Assembly: GCF_003664035.1 (NCBI RefSeq)
Contig: NZ_RCCK01000011.1
Span: forward strand, 1,116,001-1,180,000
Reading direction: 5' to 3'
From: Pedobacter alluvionis
GTDB taxonomy: Bacteria > Bacteroidota > Bacteroidia > Sphingobacteriales > Sphingobacteriaceae
DNA length: 64,000 nt
Numbering within the stretch: the first letter of the stretch is position 1; each line of letters begins with the position of its first letter. The translations under genes and the position numbers were made by a program. This document shows positions 15,294-24,319 of this stretch, piece by piece. Under the pieces are notes generated by a model. That model had not been told where the DNA came from. It searched no databases and saw only the letters and a list, made by a program, of their open reading frames with translations.

Positions 15294-16457
15294 TCAAACC
15301 CTGTGATCTACAATCACAGGTGTTTTACCCGTGGTAGCATTGGTATAAAGATTTAAATCACTACCTGCTAATACTTCTAAGTTTTTCACCTGGTAACCAA
15401 ATATTTCATAGAGCTGCCGAAGTTTTAGTTCAACATATTGTTCTTTGACCTTATCCATGAAATCGGTTACCAGCAAAAATTTTATCCCTGTATGTCCTTC
15501 TCCAGGAACAATCTGGATCTGAAACCTTTCCACATCTGCCAAAACAATATTAAAATCATCCAGTTCGTAATTGCATTCATTAAACATAAACGACCGATGT
15601 TCACGCCCTTTTAACTCCAGGTAAAGTTGCCCGTCAATATCAAGCCATTTACCGGTATCGCCGGTATTGTATCTAAAAACGGGGAAACGCTTCCGGAACA
15701 AATTGCTTACCAGCAAATTGCCAAAACCATCAGCATCTGGGGCATGGATTTCAACAATCAAACCATCAATTACCCTGAACAAAGATGGCGATCGGCTATA
15801 ATCGCACCAGGCCCAGATCCCTGTTTCTGCAGAACCGTATAAGGAATAGATCTGCCGGGTTCCGAAAACCTCCTCGAAAAGTTTGATGTGTGAGGGCGGC
15901 AAAAACTCGCCACCAAACACAAGATTGGTGATGGACAAACTAAACTGATGCTTTTTAAGGTATTGCGCAAAAAGGAATAATTTTGAAGGTGTACCCAGTA
16001 ATAAATCGGGTTTAAAATTTAAAGCCATCTGGTAGGCATCTTCGTAGGGTAAACTGGCACTTGCTACTAGTGTGGTTGCACTGCAGCGCTCCAAAAGATC
16101 GTCCATAATAGCAGCTGTGCGGTACATATCCATGTAACCAAACATATTGAGTGCAATGGTTTTTGGGGTAAATACCCCGGCTTGTTTTAATGCGGCGGCA
16201 AGTGCTGCACGCTGTTCCAGATTTTCTGCAATATCAACCGGAAAAACTAACGGTTTTTGGGTAGATCCGCCAGAACGAACCAAATAAACACCTTCTTTCT
16301 GGCTATGCAGGTCAAAATGATCATTTAACAGATTAATCAATTCCTTTTTACCTATTAAGGGGGCATTTTGATAATTTTCGTGGTTAAGATAATAGGATTT
16401 GAAAAGCTCAGACTGCCTGACAATCTGATAGTATTGATTAAGGAGGGAATAGATCAT
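15294..16457 (-). CDS. PaaK/CapK-like adenylate-forming enzyme
   Basis: 387 aa. It has the order of adenylate-forming (AMP-binding) enzymes of the phenylacetate-CoA ligase type: a phosphate-loop-like VRSGGSTQKPLVF (about 60-72), GTPSKLFLFAQYL, LVFGGEFLP, SLYGSAETGIW, and YNTGDTGKW before a short C-terminal domain. It probably activates a carboxylic acid as an acyl-adenylate. It is shorter than typical PaaK (about 430 aa). It is the last gene of a four-gene operon with a glycosyltransferase, an ATP-grasp-like protein and a possible oxidase (gap of 9 bp to the previous gene), so a role in making a small conjugated metabolite is likely. Substrate unknown. Confidence 0.8.
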   Translation of the reverse strand: MIYSLLNQYYQIVRQSELFKSYYLNHENYQNAPLIGKKELINLLNDHFDLHSQKEGVYLVRSGGSTQKPLVFPVDIAENLEQRAALAAALKQAGVFTPKTIALNMFGYMDMYRTAAIMDDLLERCSATTLVASASLPYEDAYQMALNFKPDLLLGTPSKLFLFAQYLKKHQFSLSITNLVFGGEFLPPSHIKLFEEVFGTRQIYSLYGSAETGIWAWCDYSRSPSLFRVIDGLIVEIHAPDADGFGNLLVSNLFRKRFPVFRYNTGDTGKWLDIDGQLYLELKGREHRSFMFNECNYELDDFNIVLADVERFQIQIVPGEGHTGIKFLLVTDFMDKVKEQYVELKLRQLYEIFGYQVKNLEVLAGSDLNLYTNATTGKTPVIVDHRV

Positions 16458-16466
16458 TTTTAAAAT

Positions 16467-17384
16467 TTATCTTTTGATGAGCAGATAGCCAATATATTTC
16501 GGTAATAAACTTCGGTAATGCCATAAAAAGCGTGCTTTTTGGGTATTGGATGGCAAATTTTGTAAGGCGTGTTTGTACCAGCGTTCACCAATCATGCCCA
16601 TCAACAGGCGGTCGTGCTTATCTTTACTGTTTACATACCTCGAAATTACCGGCGGCAATTCGATTTGTTTAAAATGGCTATATTTTTTCCGCGAAAGGCT
16701 CCCCGGAACCTCGTTAACATAGAGATAGCCACCGGTTTGCAAGGCTATTTTACCTGGCAACTTGTTCAGTATGCCTTTTAATACCCGGTACCAAAAATCG
16801 ATACCTTCATTTAATTTCGCTTCGGCATGGTATTGGGTATTGGCGATCCATTTACTTTTTACGATTACGTTACTGCCAACCCCCATTATAAAATGCGGAT
16901 CGCTAACTGCCGTCAAAGGATCTTTAATCAGGTATAGCTCTTTATCAAGCGGCTCCAGATACTTTTTTAATGGTTCCAGATCTGGATATATCTCATTACC
17001 TGGCATAAAAGCGATATTAAGCACCATAAAATCGAGCTGACGCACTTTAAATGCATTTGAGGCTATTTCCAACAGCTTTGGATGATATTCGTCATCAGCA
17101 TCTAAAAAACTGACTAACTCACAATTGGTAGCGGCAAAACCAATATTCCGCGCATTACCCGGACCTTTATTCTCGGTGAGTTCTATCACCTGTATCCTGC
17201 AATTACCGAAGCGGGAAATATGATTACGCAAAAAATCATGAACTATAGAAAGACTATTATCTGTACTTAAGTCGTCGACAATAATCAACTCATCCGGCAG
17301 TTTACTTTGCCGGATGAGTGAATTTAACGTTTGACTAACATAATCAGCTTTATTAAACAGGGGTAAAACGATGGCATGTGTCAT
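16467..17384 (-). CDS. Family 2 glycosyltransferase
   Basis: 305 aa. GT-A fold: PLFNKADYVSQTLNSL at the N-terminus, ELIIVDDLSTDNS (first nucleotide-binding Asp), NKGPGNARNIG, then the DxD-like FLDADDEY at about 95-102. No membrane helix. It transfers a sugar from a nucleotide donor to an unknown acceptor. It lies 3 bp after the ATP-grasp gene and 9 bp before the adenylating enzyme gene. Clusters of such enzymes are usually envelope- or metabolite-related. Confidence 0.85.
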   Translation of the reverse strand: MTHAIVLPLFNKADYVSQTLNSLIRQSKLPDELIIVDDLSTDNSLSIVHDFLRNHISRFGNCRIQVIELTENKGPGNARNIGFAATNCELVSFLDADDEYHPKLLEIASNAFKVRQLDFMVLNIAFMPGNEIYPDLEPLKKYLEPLDKELYLIKDPLTAVSDPHFIMGVGSNVIVKSKWIANTQYHAEAKLNEGIDFWYRVLKGILNKLPGKIALQTGGYLYVNEVPGSLSRKKYSHFKQIELPPVISRYVNSKDKHDRLLMGMIGERWYKHALQNLPSNTQKARFLWHYRSLLPKYIGYLLIKR

Positions 17385-17387
17385 GTT

Positions 17388-18620
17388 TTATGATGTCGAC
17401 ATCATTGCGGGAAAAATAACTCCCCTGCCCTGGTGAACATTAACCACACTTTCTGCCGAACCGCGGAACAAACCAGGGCCAAAAGACCTGTTATTGTAAC
17501 ACAGCAGCATCCCTACTAAATTGATCAGGCTTTTCTCAGAACCAGTATCGTATTTAAACCAACGTTGGGGCACGTATTGCTGGATCATGTATTCAGGCCA
17601 TTGTTTGGCGATAATATCAGCCCAAACTGCGGCTTCACAATCACTTTTCACATACATATCGATACCGCGGCCACCACTGTTGCGCTTTAATACCCAGTTT
17701 AATGAAGAATTGCTTACCTCCATCCGTTTTTCGGCGGTATGCAAGGCATAAGTAGGGATTAAAAAAGAGCGTAAAAAGGGGTATTCTTCTTCAGAAAGGT
17801 AATCTCTCATAATCTCTTCATTATACAGAACAGCAAGTATACGCTTATCGTGCACCAAGATCAGCGTACGCACATCGTTAAAATAATTTCCCTTGCTGAT
17901 GATCAATTTCAATACTTCAGGATCAAAATTTCGCAGTTCTTCCCGGTCCATTTCCAATATAAACTGGTTAACAGCTTTGCCTTGCAGCATTAATTCACCA
18001 TTTTGGCAGCTTAGCTGAGCGGGGCTTGCAGAAATATAATTCAAGCCTTGTTTACTGAATTCATTTAACAGGTAAAATACCTCTGTACCTTTTTCTTTCT
18101 CGTGCACCAGCACGATAGGTTCATTATTGTTAAACCGGTCAAAAATGGTGTTAATAAAGTCGCGCTGATGAGGAACAGCCTCCAATAAAGGCAAACTACT
18201 ATCTTCAGAAATCACGTTAAGGTAATAACTCAACATCCACCCATTAATTGGATACCTTGCTCCTATTTCGCAGATTTTAATACTGCCATCTTCTGCCTGC
18301 AAAAAATCGGGGCGGTACATGCCTACTTCGTAAGGCTGTGCGTTTGCGATGCTCAAAATATTGTCCAGGCGCTCATCAAAATTATAGATTACACGTATCC
18401 TTTCATCGGAAAAATAAGCCTTTACAACACCGGTTAATGCTTTGTTTAAAACCTGACACAGTTCCTCCATCCGCACAATTTCGTCACGGTTTACAGCAAC
18501 CGGCACTGAAGAAAATGAATCGGCACCATTACAGGGTATTTCGCCGAGGTGTTTCATCAGTAATTCATTCAGTGTTTCCCTGCTACAGATCGTCTGTTCT
18601 TCTATAAGTTCCCCCGTCAT
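17388..18620 (-). CDS. ATP-grasp-like ligase, possibly circularly permuted
   Basis: 410 aa. An acidic YRPDFLQ...IKICEIGARYPINGW block at about 100-130 precedes a glycine-rich nucleotide loop VLKRNSGGRG at ~320, followed by MIQQYVP and a terminal FRGSAESVVN. In ordinary ATP-grasp enzymes the metal-binding acidic/Asn block comes after the nucleotide loop; the reversed order resembles circularly permuted ATP-grasp proteins such as glutathionylspermidine synthase relatives. Likely role: ATP-dependent carboxylate-amine ligation. It is 3 bp from both neighbouring genes, so translational coupling is likely. The fold call is from motif order only. Confidence 0.65.
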   Translation of the reverse strand: MTGELIEEQTICSRETLNELLMKHLGEIPCNGADSFSSVPVAVNRDEIVRMEELCQVLNKALTGVVKAYFSDERIRVIYNFDERLDNILSIANAQPYEVGMYRPDFLQAEDGSIKICEIGARYPINGWMLSYYLNVISEDSSLPLLEAVPHQRDFINTIFDRFNNNEPIVLVHEKEKGTEVFYLLNEFSKQGLNYISASPAQLSCQNGELMLQGKAVNQFILEMDREELRNFDPEVLKLIISKGNYFNDVRTLILVHDKRILAVLYNEEIMRDYLSEEEYPFLRSFLIPTYALHTAEKRMEVSNSSLNWVLKRNSGGRGIDMYVKSDCEAAVWADIIAKQWPEYMIQQYVPQRWFKYDTGSEKSLINLVGMLLCYNNRSFGPGLFRGSAESVVNVHQGRGVIFPAMMSTS

Positions 18621-18623
18621 AAT

Positions 18624-19454
18624 TTATGCCATTTCTTCATCAGACATCACCGGTTCTAAACTAGCGCTAATGGTTTCCATTACTGCTGCTTTTTTACTCA
18701 AATAATCGGCAACAATTTCGCGTAAGTCGTAATCAGCCAAATTAACATCCATCGCCTTAACATAATAATTAACGGCATTTACGGCATAAAAGAAATGGTT
18801 TTTCTCCGTTGGCCCACAGTGTACGGTTATCCAGGCCAAAGTATGTTTTAGGGTATCTTTGTCAAAGCCAAAATCATCTTCCAGCCAACGCGTAAACTTT
18901 GGCAATATAAATTCCACTTCGCCATGAGTATAAATTTCGTGTACCAGTGTGGTTAAAAGGCCAACCAATAAATCTTTATTGCGCAACGAATTCTGGTCTT
19001 TCCAATATTTAAAAGCACGGGCACTTGGATCAAGGTATTGCCTCAACAACCATCCATCATCGCCGCAGGTATTTGTGGCCATGGTATAGAACAGATCGGA
19101 ATGTAATACTTTGCCAACAACAGCCAGGTCTTCATCAACAATCCTGTTCAGGCTTGCTACCGATCTGAAAAGCTGGGCTTCATCTGGCACAGGTATGTTT
19201 TTATGGATCAGCATCGTCATGCGGTTACTCAATCCGGCAACAGTAACCGCACTATTATTGGTTTGGCTCCAGCTATGAAAAAAAGGTTTAAGGTGATCCC
19301 TATCATGCAGAATTGCCGTAAGTTTCACAAAACTGTCTTCGATTGTTGTAAAATGTTCAGCCTGTTGAGGGAAATAGGCCAGGAGTTGGTGCTTCAATGG
19401 AGACTCTTCCATCCCTTCGAGCACAGGAATAATAACTGACAATAAATTTTTCAC
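18624..19454 (-). CDS. Putative haem-oxygenase-like (TenA/PqqC-fold) protein
   Basis: 276 aa, all-helical. Candidate metal-ligand clusters are E108/H118, the LVHEIYTHGEVEF segment (H172, E173, H177, E181) and TEKNHFFYAVNAV (E217, H220), reminiscent of haem-oxygenase-like diiron oxidases (HDO). Members of that group oxidise amino acids or fatty acids in natural-product pathways. The frame opens with GTG at 19454; an ATG at 19412 is an alternative start. First gene of the four-gene operon. The assignment is tentative; only a structure prediction would settle it. Confidence 0.5.
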   Translation of the reverse strand: MKNLLSVIIPVLEGMEESPLKHQLLAYFPQQAEHFTTIEDSFVKLTAILHDRDHLKPFFHSWSQTNNSAVTVAGLSNRMTMLIHKNIPVPDEAQLFRSVASLNRIVDEDLAVVGKVLHSDLFYTMATNTCGDDGWLLRQYLDPSARAFKYWKDQNSLRNKDLLVGLLTTLVHEIYTHGEVEFILPKFTRWLEDDFGFDKDTLKHTLAWITVHCGPTEKNHFFYAVNAVNYYVKAMDVNLADYDLREIVADYLSKKAAVMETISASLEPVMSDEEMA

Positions 19455-19967
19455 AATTGTTTAGTTTATGGTTTATTAAAAATGTAAATTAATACAGATA
19501 AAAATATTCTTATTTGGTTTAAATCCGAAGCCTATAGGAGGAGTTAGCCTGTTATCACCACATTAAAATTTCAGATACGATAATTAAGCAAATACAAATC
19601 AAATAACTGATATACAGATATTTACAGTTAAAAATTAAATTAAAATCTAATAATTGGAATAACTGATGAAAGTGCGTGTTCCATTTTGATGAGCGGTTTT
19701 AAGGTTTGGGACGATTGAGGTAGATTTTGTTTACACATAGATACGAACTTTATTTTTAATAAAAAATAGACATGACAAATAAATCTTTAAATTACACATA
19801 AACACATCTACAATTACAATTTAGTATTACATATCATACCAATTATTTGATTAGTATGATCATTTTTTTAATGCGACATTCTAAAAAAATAATGCCTGAA
19901 GTTTTACAAAAAATCAACGTATATTTTTATGTGCCTATTAGATTTTTCTTTCAATTTGTATTAAGCC
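19455..19967. other. AT-rich divergent intergenic region, 513 bp
   Basis: Lies between the biosynthetic operon (minus) and an AraC regulator (plus), so both promoters should be here. Very AT-rich. No perfect TAnnTTTG box next to either start, no terminator hairpin and no ORF is supported. Confidence 0.4.
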
Positions 19968-20858
19968 ATGCAGACATTCAACCAAAATCAACAACTACCT
20001 ATTTACACGCTGGAAGCCGATGAAATTTCGGGCAATAAAAACTTCAGGCTATATCAATTTGAAGGAACTTTACCTAACCAATCGGAGTTGCTTATCCCTC
20101 ATCGAAAAGATCATTATCTTGTTGTTTTGATCAGGCATGCAGATAGTCGGCAATGGATTGATATGACGCCTTATATCCTTAAAAATAACACCGTTTACTT
20201 TTCTGGCCCAAGCCACATTATTGTAAAAGAAGGTTTTAAGCAGTTGTGGAGCACCGGCATTGCTTTTACAAAAGAGTTTCTTTCCCTCCAGGAAAATGCT
20301 TCATTAAGTAAACTACCGATTATTGAAAACCTACACAACGGACATGAATTAGCCCTAACCGAAGCTGACCTTAATTTTGTTGAGGACGTCCTCGCCAAAA
20401 TCAATGTCGAATATCAAAAGCCCGGCGAATGGCAACAGCGTATGCTTACCGCCTACCTTACTGTGCTGCTTACCTATTTAAGCCGGCTATATACTGAACA
20501 GTTTAAAGGAGGTGATCATTCCGCAGATAAACTTTTATTGAAAAGTTTTCAGGCCAAAATAAATGAATGTTATCGCGAACTGCGCGAAGTGGGCGAATAT
20601 GCCTCGAAATTGAATATTTCTGCCGGACATTTAAGCGAAGTGGTGAAAATACAAAGTGGGAAACCTGCAATTAAACATATCCACGAACGATTGATCCTCG
20701 AGGCCCAGCGTTTGTTGTTTCATACTCAAAATCCTTTGAAAGAAATTGCCTTTGATTTGGGTTTCTCGGATACTTCCTATTTTAACCGCTTCTTTAAACG
20801 CGAAACGGGCATTACACCTGCAGACTACAGGGCCAGCATCCGCGAAATGTACCATTAA
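19968..20858 (+). CDS. AraC-family transcriptional regulator
   Basis: 296 aa. An N-terminal cupin-like sensing domain (beta strands to about residue 160) is followed by a C-terminal AraC HTH pair at ~195-292: YASKLNISAGHLSEVVK, then LKEIAFDLGFSDTSYFNRFFKRETGITPADYR, a good match to the family signature. It is divergent from the four-gene biosynthetic operon and 67 bp upstream of an SDR gene. This is a common arrangement in which the regulator controls the adjacent oxidoreductase. Confidence 0.88.
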   Translation: MQTFNQNQQLPIYTLEADEISGNKNFRLYQFEGTLPNQSELLIPHRKDHYLVVLIRHADSRQWIDMTPYILKNNTVYFSGPSHIIVKEGFKQLWSTGIAFTKEFLSLQENASLSKLPIIENLHNGHELALTEADLNFVEDVLAKINVEYQKPGEWQQRMLTAYLTVLLTYLSRLYTEQFKGGDHSADKLLLKSFQAKINECYRELREVGEYASKLNISAGHLSEVVKIQSGKPAIKHIHERLILEAQRLLFHTQNPLKEIAFDLGFSDTSYFNRFFKRETGITPADYRASIREMYH

Positions 20859-20897
20859 TACCGTTGGATGTGTTCCATCCGGGCTAACCAATGCGCC

Positions 20898-20905
20898 TAC
20901 ATTTG
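20898..20905 (+). promoter_or_regulatory. -7 promoter box for the SDR gene
   Basis: TACATTTG fits the Bacteroidota -7 consensus TAnnTTTG and lies 20 nt upstream of the ATG at 20926. It suggests that the SDR gene has its own promoter in addition to any read-through from the AraC gene. Confidence 0.5.
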
Positions 20906-20925
20906 TACCATAAACATTTGAAATT

Positions 20926-21660
20926 ATGAAAACAGCACTGATTACAGGAGCAAATAAAAGCATAGGCTTTGAAACGGCCAGACAATTATTACAACAAGGA
21001 TATTACGTATATCTAGGCTCCCGAGATATTAAAAAAGGCGAAGAGGCCGTAAGCCAGTTAAAATTGGAAGGCTTAAACAACGTAGCGCCTATAGAAATTG
21101 ATGTAGATAACATCGAATCTATACAGGCTGCCGGAGTGCTACTCACAAAGAAAATTAAAGCCCTTGATGTATTGATCAATAATGCAGGTATTAGTGGCAC
21201 TATGCACCCAGCTTTGGAAACAGATATTAATGTCTTCAGGCAGGTATTTGAAACTAATTTTTTTGGCGTAATTACGGTCACCCAAACTTTTATGGATTTA
21301 TTAAAGCAATCGGCAGCACCAAGAATCGTGAACGTTACATCTGGTTTAGGTTCACTTACGCTACACAATGATCCGAACTGGAAATACTATGGCGTAAAGC
21401 CAGCCAGTTATGTTTCTTCGAAAGCTGCACTTAATGCGTATACCATTCTATTAGCCAATAACCTGCTCAATACCCCTTTTAAGGTGAATGCGGTTGATCC
21501 TGGCTATACTGCTACAGATTTTAATCATCACTCTGGTCCGGGAACGGTGCCTGATGCAGCAGCAAGAGTAGTAAAAGCGGCAACATTAGGACCAGATGGG
21601 CCAACAGGTCAATTTTTTAGTGATGACAATGCGCCTGAAACGGGAATTAGTCCATGGTAA
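20926..21660 (+). CDS. Short-chain dehydrogenase/reductase (SDR)
   Basis: 244 aa, classical SDR length. The Rossmann motif is TGANKSIGFETA (residues ~6-17), with the NNAG motif at ~86-89 and catalytic Ser in VTSGLG. The YxxxK motif appears as YVSSKAALNAY. An NAD(P)-dependent oxidoreductase of unknown substrate. The late PGYTATDF motif is typical of the family. Downstream of the AraC gene. Confidence 0.9.
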   Translation: MKTALITGANKSIGFETARQLLQQGYYVYLGSRDIKKGEEAVSQLKLEGLNNVAPIEIDVDNIESIQAAGVLLTKKIKALDVLINNAGISGTMHPALETDINVFRQVFETNFFGVITVTQTFMDLLKQSAAPRIVNVTSGLGSLTLHNDPNWKYYGVKPASYVSSKAALNAYTILLANNLLNTPFKVNAVDPGYTATDFNHHSGPGTVPDAAARVVKAATLGPDGPTGQFFSDDNAPETGISPW

Positions 21661-21739
21661 GTGTGATTGCTATTGAGATGTAAAGTTACTTTAGTAGATT
21701 TTTATATCATTTAAAAGAGGCCGTCTCATAAATATAGTT

Positions 21740-22055
21740 GTCATCATGAGGGGTAGTTTATTGTATAAAAATCAATGAGTGACCTACAATCGTTTCCCTT
21801 GCCTACGGCTCGGTCTTGCCTCGGCTCGCCGCCGCCGAAGGGCTCTTTCTTTTTGGCAGCAAAAAGAAACAAAAACTGCCGGCTGAAAATTTTTCTTTCG
21901 AAGCTAGTAGGTTGGCTTAGGCAGTGCAACCCGAAAAATTTGTTAGGCCGGATTTAAGCATAACGGAGATATCGTGCTATGGCCTAGCTGTGGGGAAATA
22001 CTAAAGCGGCTAAAGTGCTGATTAATATAATTTGCAAAACAACATCAATCGTAGC
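21740..22055. repeat. Dispersed ~316-bp repeat, copy 1
   Basis: Closely matches 26993-27312 in the same orientation. The core (about 21812-21915) is almost identical between copies and GC-rich at one end (ggctcgccgccgccg). It contains a 10-bp inverted repeat, tttctttttg/caaaaagaaa, separated by 4 nt. The flanks are more diverged. Open frames over the two copies are in different frames, so the repeat is not protein-coding. It has no terminal inverted repeats that I can see. Identity: non-coding interspersed element, perhaps structured RNA. Confidence 0.8.
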
Positions 22056-22235
22056 TTGTTGGAGGACCTGTCTAAATATAGTTTAAATTCGGAAATCGCG
22101 AAAGACTTCAGCCTTTCTCAAAATGATTATTTATTTATGAAAGATTAATTCGCACAGAGACTGAAATTTCTAAGAAATTATGAGTCAGGCTCAACTCCTT
22201 TAAATAAAATTACCTCCCCCTGATTTAGCATTTAA

Positions 22236-22243
22236 TATCTTTG
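22236..22243 (+). promoter_or_regulatory. -7 promoter box 4 nt before the GNAT start
   Basis: TATCTTTG is a perfect TAnnTTTG box ending 4 nt before the ATG at 22248. Transcription would begin at or next to the A of the ATG, implying a leaderless or near-leaderless mRNA. Confidence 0.65.
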
Positions 22244-22247
22244 CCAG

Positions 22248-22934
22248 ATGGAATATGTATTGGATAATCCCATTTATCATGCCTTAACTTCTGGCCATAA
22301 GCACCTGGCAAAAGGTGTAGAAACAGTAAAGTATTACACCGAAGATGTTACTGCATTTGCCGGCTTAAAAAATAATTCCCAAGAGAATTTAAATACTCTT
22401 TACCAGATCAGCCCACCCGAAAGCCTTTTTGTTTTTTTCGCAAAAACACCGGTCGAAATTCCAGAACAGTGGAAATTATTGACGCATATTGATATGTATC
22501 AGTTTATTTTCCGTGGAGTAAAAGTTCCTGATACAGATGGAGCGGAGCTCACAGATCTTGATCAGGAACATGTTGCCGAGATGATTGATCTTGTGGAATT
22601 GACTAAACCAGGACCTTTCCTGTCCAAAACCATAGAATTGAGCAATTATACCGGCATATTCGTGGATGGAAAACTGGCTTCAATGGCTGGTCACCGCTTT
22701 TTCCCAAGCCCTTACCGCGAGGTAAGCGCGGTTTGTACTCATCCCGATCATTTAGGGAAAGGTTATTCCTTTAAGATCCTGCAAGAGCAGATCAAACGCA
22801 TATTGCTCCGCAACGAAATCCCTTTTCTGCACGTGAGGAACGATAATGAGGCTGCTATCAAGCTTTATCAGAAACTGGGTTTCGAAATCAGGACCGATAT
22901 GATTGCCTACGTGATCAAAAAAGAGGCTTTATAG
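22248..22934 (+). CDS. GNAT-family N-acetyltransferase
   Basis: 228 aa. The C-terminal half carries the acetyl-CoA binding motif A in FR47-like form (VCTHPDHLGKGYSFKIL, about 158-174), followed by HVRNDNEAAIKLYQKLGF, the classic motif B. The N-terminal ~90 residues are a less conserved lead domain. It acetylates an unknown amine. Monocistronic; the promoter box is immediately upstream. Confidence 0.88.
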   Translation: MEYVLDNPIYHALTSGHKHLAKGVETVKYYTEDVTAFAGLKNNSQENLNTLYQISPPESLFVFFAKTPVEIPEQWKLLTHIDMYQFIFRGVKVPDTDGAELTDLDQEHVAEMIDLVELTKPGPFLSKTIELSNYTGIFVDGKLASMAGHRFFPSPYREVSAVCTHPDHLGKGYSFKILQEQIKRILLRNEIPFLHVRNDNEAAIKLYQKLGFEIRTDMIAYVIKKEAL

Positions 22935-22992
22935 GTTCAAGAGAGAATGTTTCTAAATAGAAATCAGTAAAAAAATTACGGTTTTTATGGCT

Positions 22993-23000
22993 TAGTTTTG
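22993..23000 (+). promoter_or_regulatory. -7 promoter box for the CDGSH gene
   Basis: TAGTTTTG fits TAnnTTTG and lies 18 nt upstream of the ATG at 23019. Confidence 0.5.
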
Positions 23001-23018
23001 CCAGACAAATAACAAAAC

Positions 23019-23243
23019 ATGTCTAAAACAAAACTTACCATTAACAATAACGGCTCTGTTAAAATTGAGGGCGATTTCGAAATTGTAGATAGAAACGGAA
23101 ACGTTTATGGCCTACAGGGCAGAGAAGTTCTTTCGATCTGCCGTTGTGGTTTATCCAAAAATAAACCTTTTTGCGATGGCGCACACAATGGCCATTTTGA
23201 GCATGAGGCAATAGCCTTTGATCTTCCTCCAAAAAAGGTTTAA
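23019..23243 (+). CDS. CDGSH-type iron-sulfur protein
   Basis: 74 aa. The CDGSH domain is at residues ~42-58: CRCGLSKNKPFCDGAH, i.e. three Cys and one His that bind a 2Fe-2S cluster, as in mitoNEET-type proteins. It is one of the short single-domain bacterial forms with no membrane anchor. Likely a redox or Fe-S transfer protein in the cytoplasm; partner unknown. Monocistronic. Confidence 0.92.
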   Translation: MSKTKLTINNNGSVKIEGDFEIVDRNGNVYGLQGREVLSICRCGLSKNKPFCDGAHNGHFEHEAIAFDLPPKKV

Positions 23244-23310
23244 TAAAAATCATTTAAAAGCATCGATCTTCCAAGGTTGGTGCTTTTTGCTTCAGGTACA
23301 ACGAAGAAAA

Positions 23311-24114
23311 TTAATTACCAATCTGTGATGGTGACCTGCCATAAGCCTTTTTAAATGCAAAAGAGAAATGCGATAAATCTTTAAAACCGACCTCGAGGTA
23401 AACATCTGATGATTTCCAGCCCTTTTCTGTAATAAGATAATAGGCATCATTTAAACGCTTTTTCTGTAGCCAGCGGTTCGGCGAAAGGTTAAAAATCTTT
23501 TCAAAGTCTCTTTTAAATGTGGCTAAACTTCTTCCCGTTAAATAAGCAAACCGGTTAATATCTACATTGAACTTATAATTGGCATTCATATAAGCTTCCA
23601 GATCGATTTTTCCAGGCTCCGAGAAATCAAAAAGCACATCTTTAAGCGCCGGATTGGTCTGCAATAAGATTATGACCACTTCCTTAACCTTTAAATCAAC
23701 CAAAACCTGGTTAAACCCGTTATTTCCGTCTAAATACGGCCATATCGAATCGATATAATTCTTCAGCAAGCTATTCGCCTCGAGTGCTAAACCCTTAACA
23801 TCATGATTAGGCTTTTGCATGTGTAAATCATATTCGTTGCTAATGCTATGCAAAATATCCTGATTAATATTGATGCTGATGGATTTAAACTCCCCACCTG
23901 CAGGCGGATACTTAGTATACCTTGCCAGTTGGTTACGCCTGAAAAATCTAAAATCGCCATCAGAAAATACAAATTTCTCACCACCGATAAAAATCTCAGA
24001 AGTACCTGCAATAACTAATCCTACCGAATGATTGGGAATAAACTGTTCGCCCTCGCTACTTTTTTGTGAATAGCAGGAATACAGGATCTCAGGACGTTTG
24101 GTTTGATTTGGCAT
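23311..24114 (-). CDS. AraC-family transcriptional regulator
   Basis: 267 aa from the ATG at 24114. A longer frame reaches 24153, but a -7 box (TAAATTTG, 24121-24128) lies 6 nt before 24114, which fixes the start. N-terminal cupin-like sensing region, then AraC HTH at the C-terminus (INRFAYLTGRSLATFKRDFEK, and SSDVYLEVGFKDLSHFSFAFKKAYGRSPSQ). It is 205 bp from the SDR gene on the same strand, which is a plausible target. Confidence 0.86.
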   Translation of the reverse strand: MPNQTKRPEILYSCYSQKSSEGEQFIPNHSVGLVIAGTSEIFIGGEKFVFSDGDFRFFRRNQLARYTKYPPAGGEFKSISININQDILHSISNEYDLHMQKPNHDVKGLALEANSLLKNYIDSIWPYLDGNNGFNQVLVDLKVKEVVIILLQTNPALKDVLFDFSEPGKIDLEAYMNANYKFNVDINRFAYLTGRSLATFKRDFEKIFNLSPNRWLQKKRLNDAYYLITEKGWKSSDVYLEVGFKDLSHFSFAFKKAYGRSPSQIGN

Positions 24115-24120
24115 GTTGAT

Positions 24121-24128
24121 CAAATTTA
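24121..24128 (-). promoter_or_regulatory. -7 promoter box for the AraC gene
   Basis: On the minus strand TAAATTTG fits TAnnTTTG and ends 6 nt before the ATG at 24114. It decides the start codon of this gene and implies a very short leader. Confidence 0.55.
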
Positions 24129-24319
24129 AGGTTTTATAGTGAGACATCGTCATCCCCGTAGACGGGGATCTTAATGCAAATAAGTCCTGGTAATGGCATT
24201 TATATCCACAACCACAAATATAACTATCTCACTAACAATGAATTGACTACAAATACAAATAAATCTTTAATAAATTTCCCGACTGCGTAGCACTCCGCTT
24301 ATAATGATGCTACAACCAG

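Larger units (their letters stand above)
21661..22247. other. Intergenic region dominated by the dispersed repeat
   Basis: 587 bp between the SDR and GNAT genes. It holds repeat copy 1 (21740-22055) and, at the end, the promoter of the GNAT gene. The 22056-22230 part is AT-rich with nothing recognised. Confidence 0.5.
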
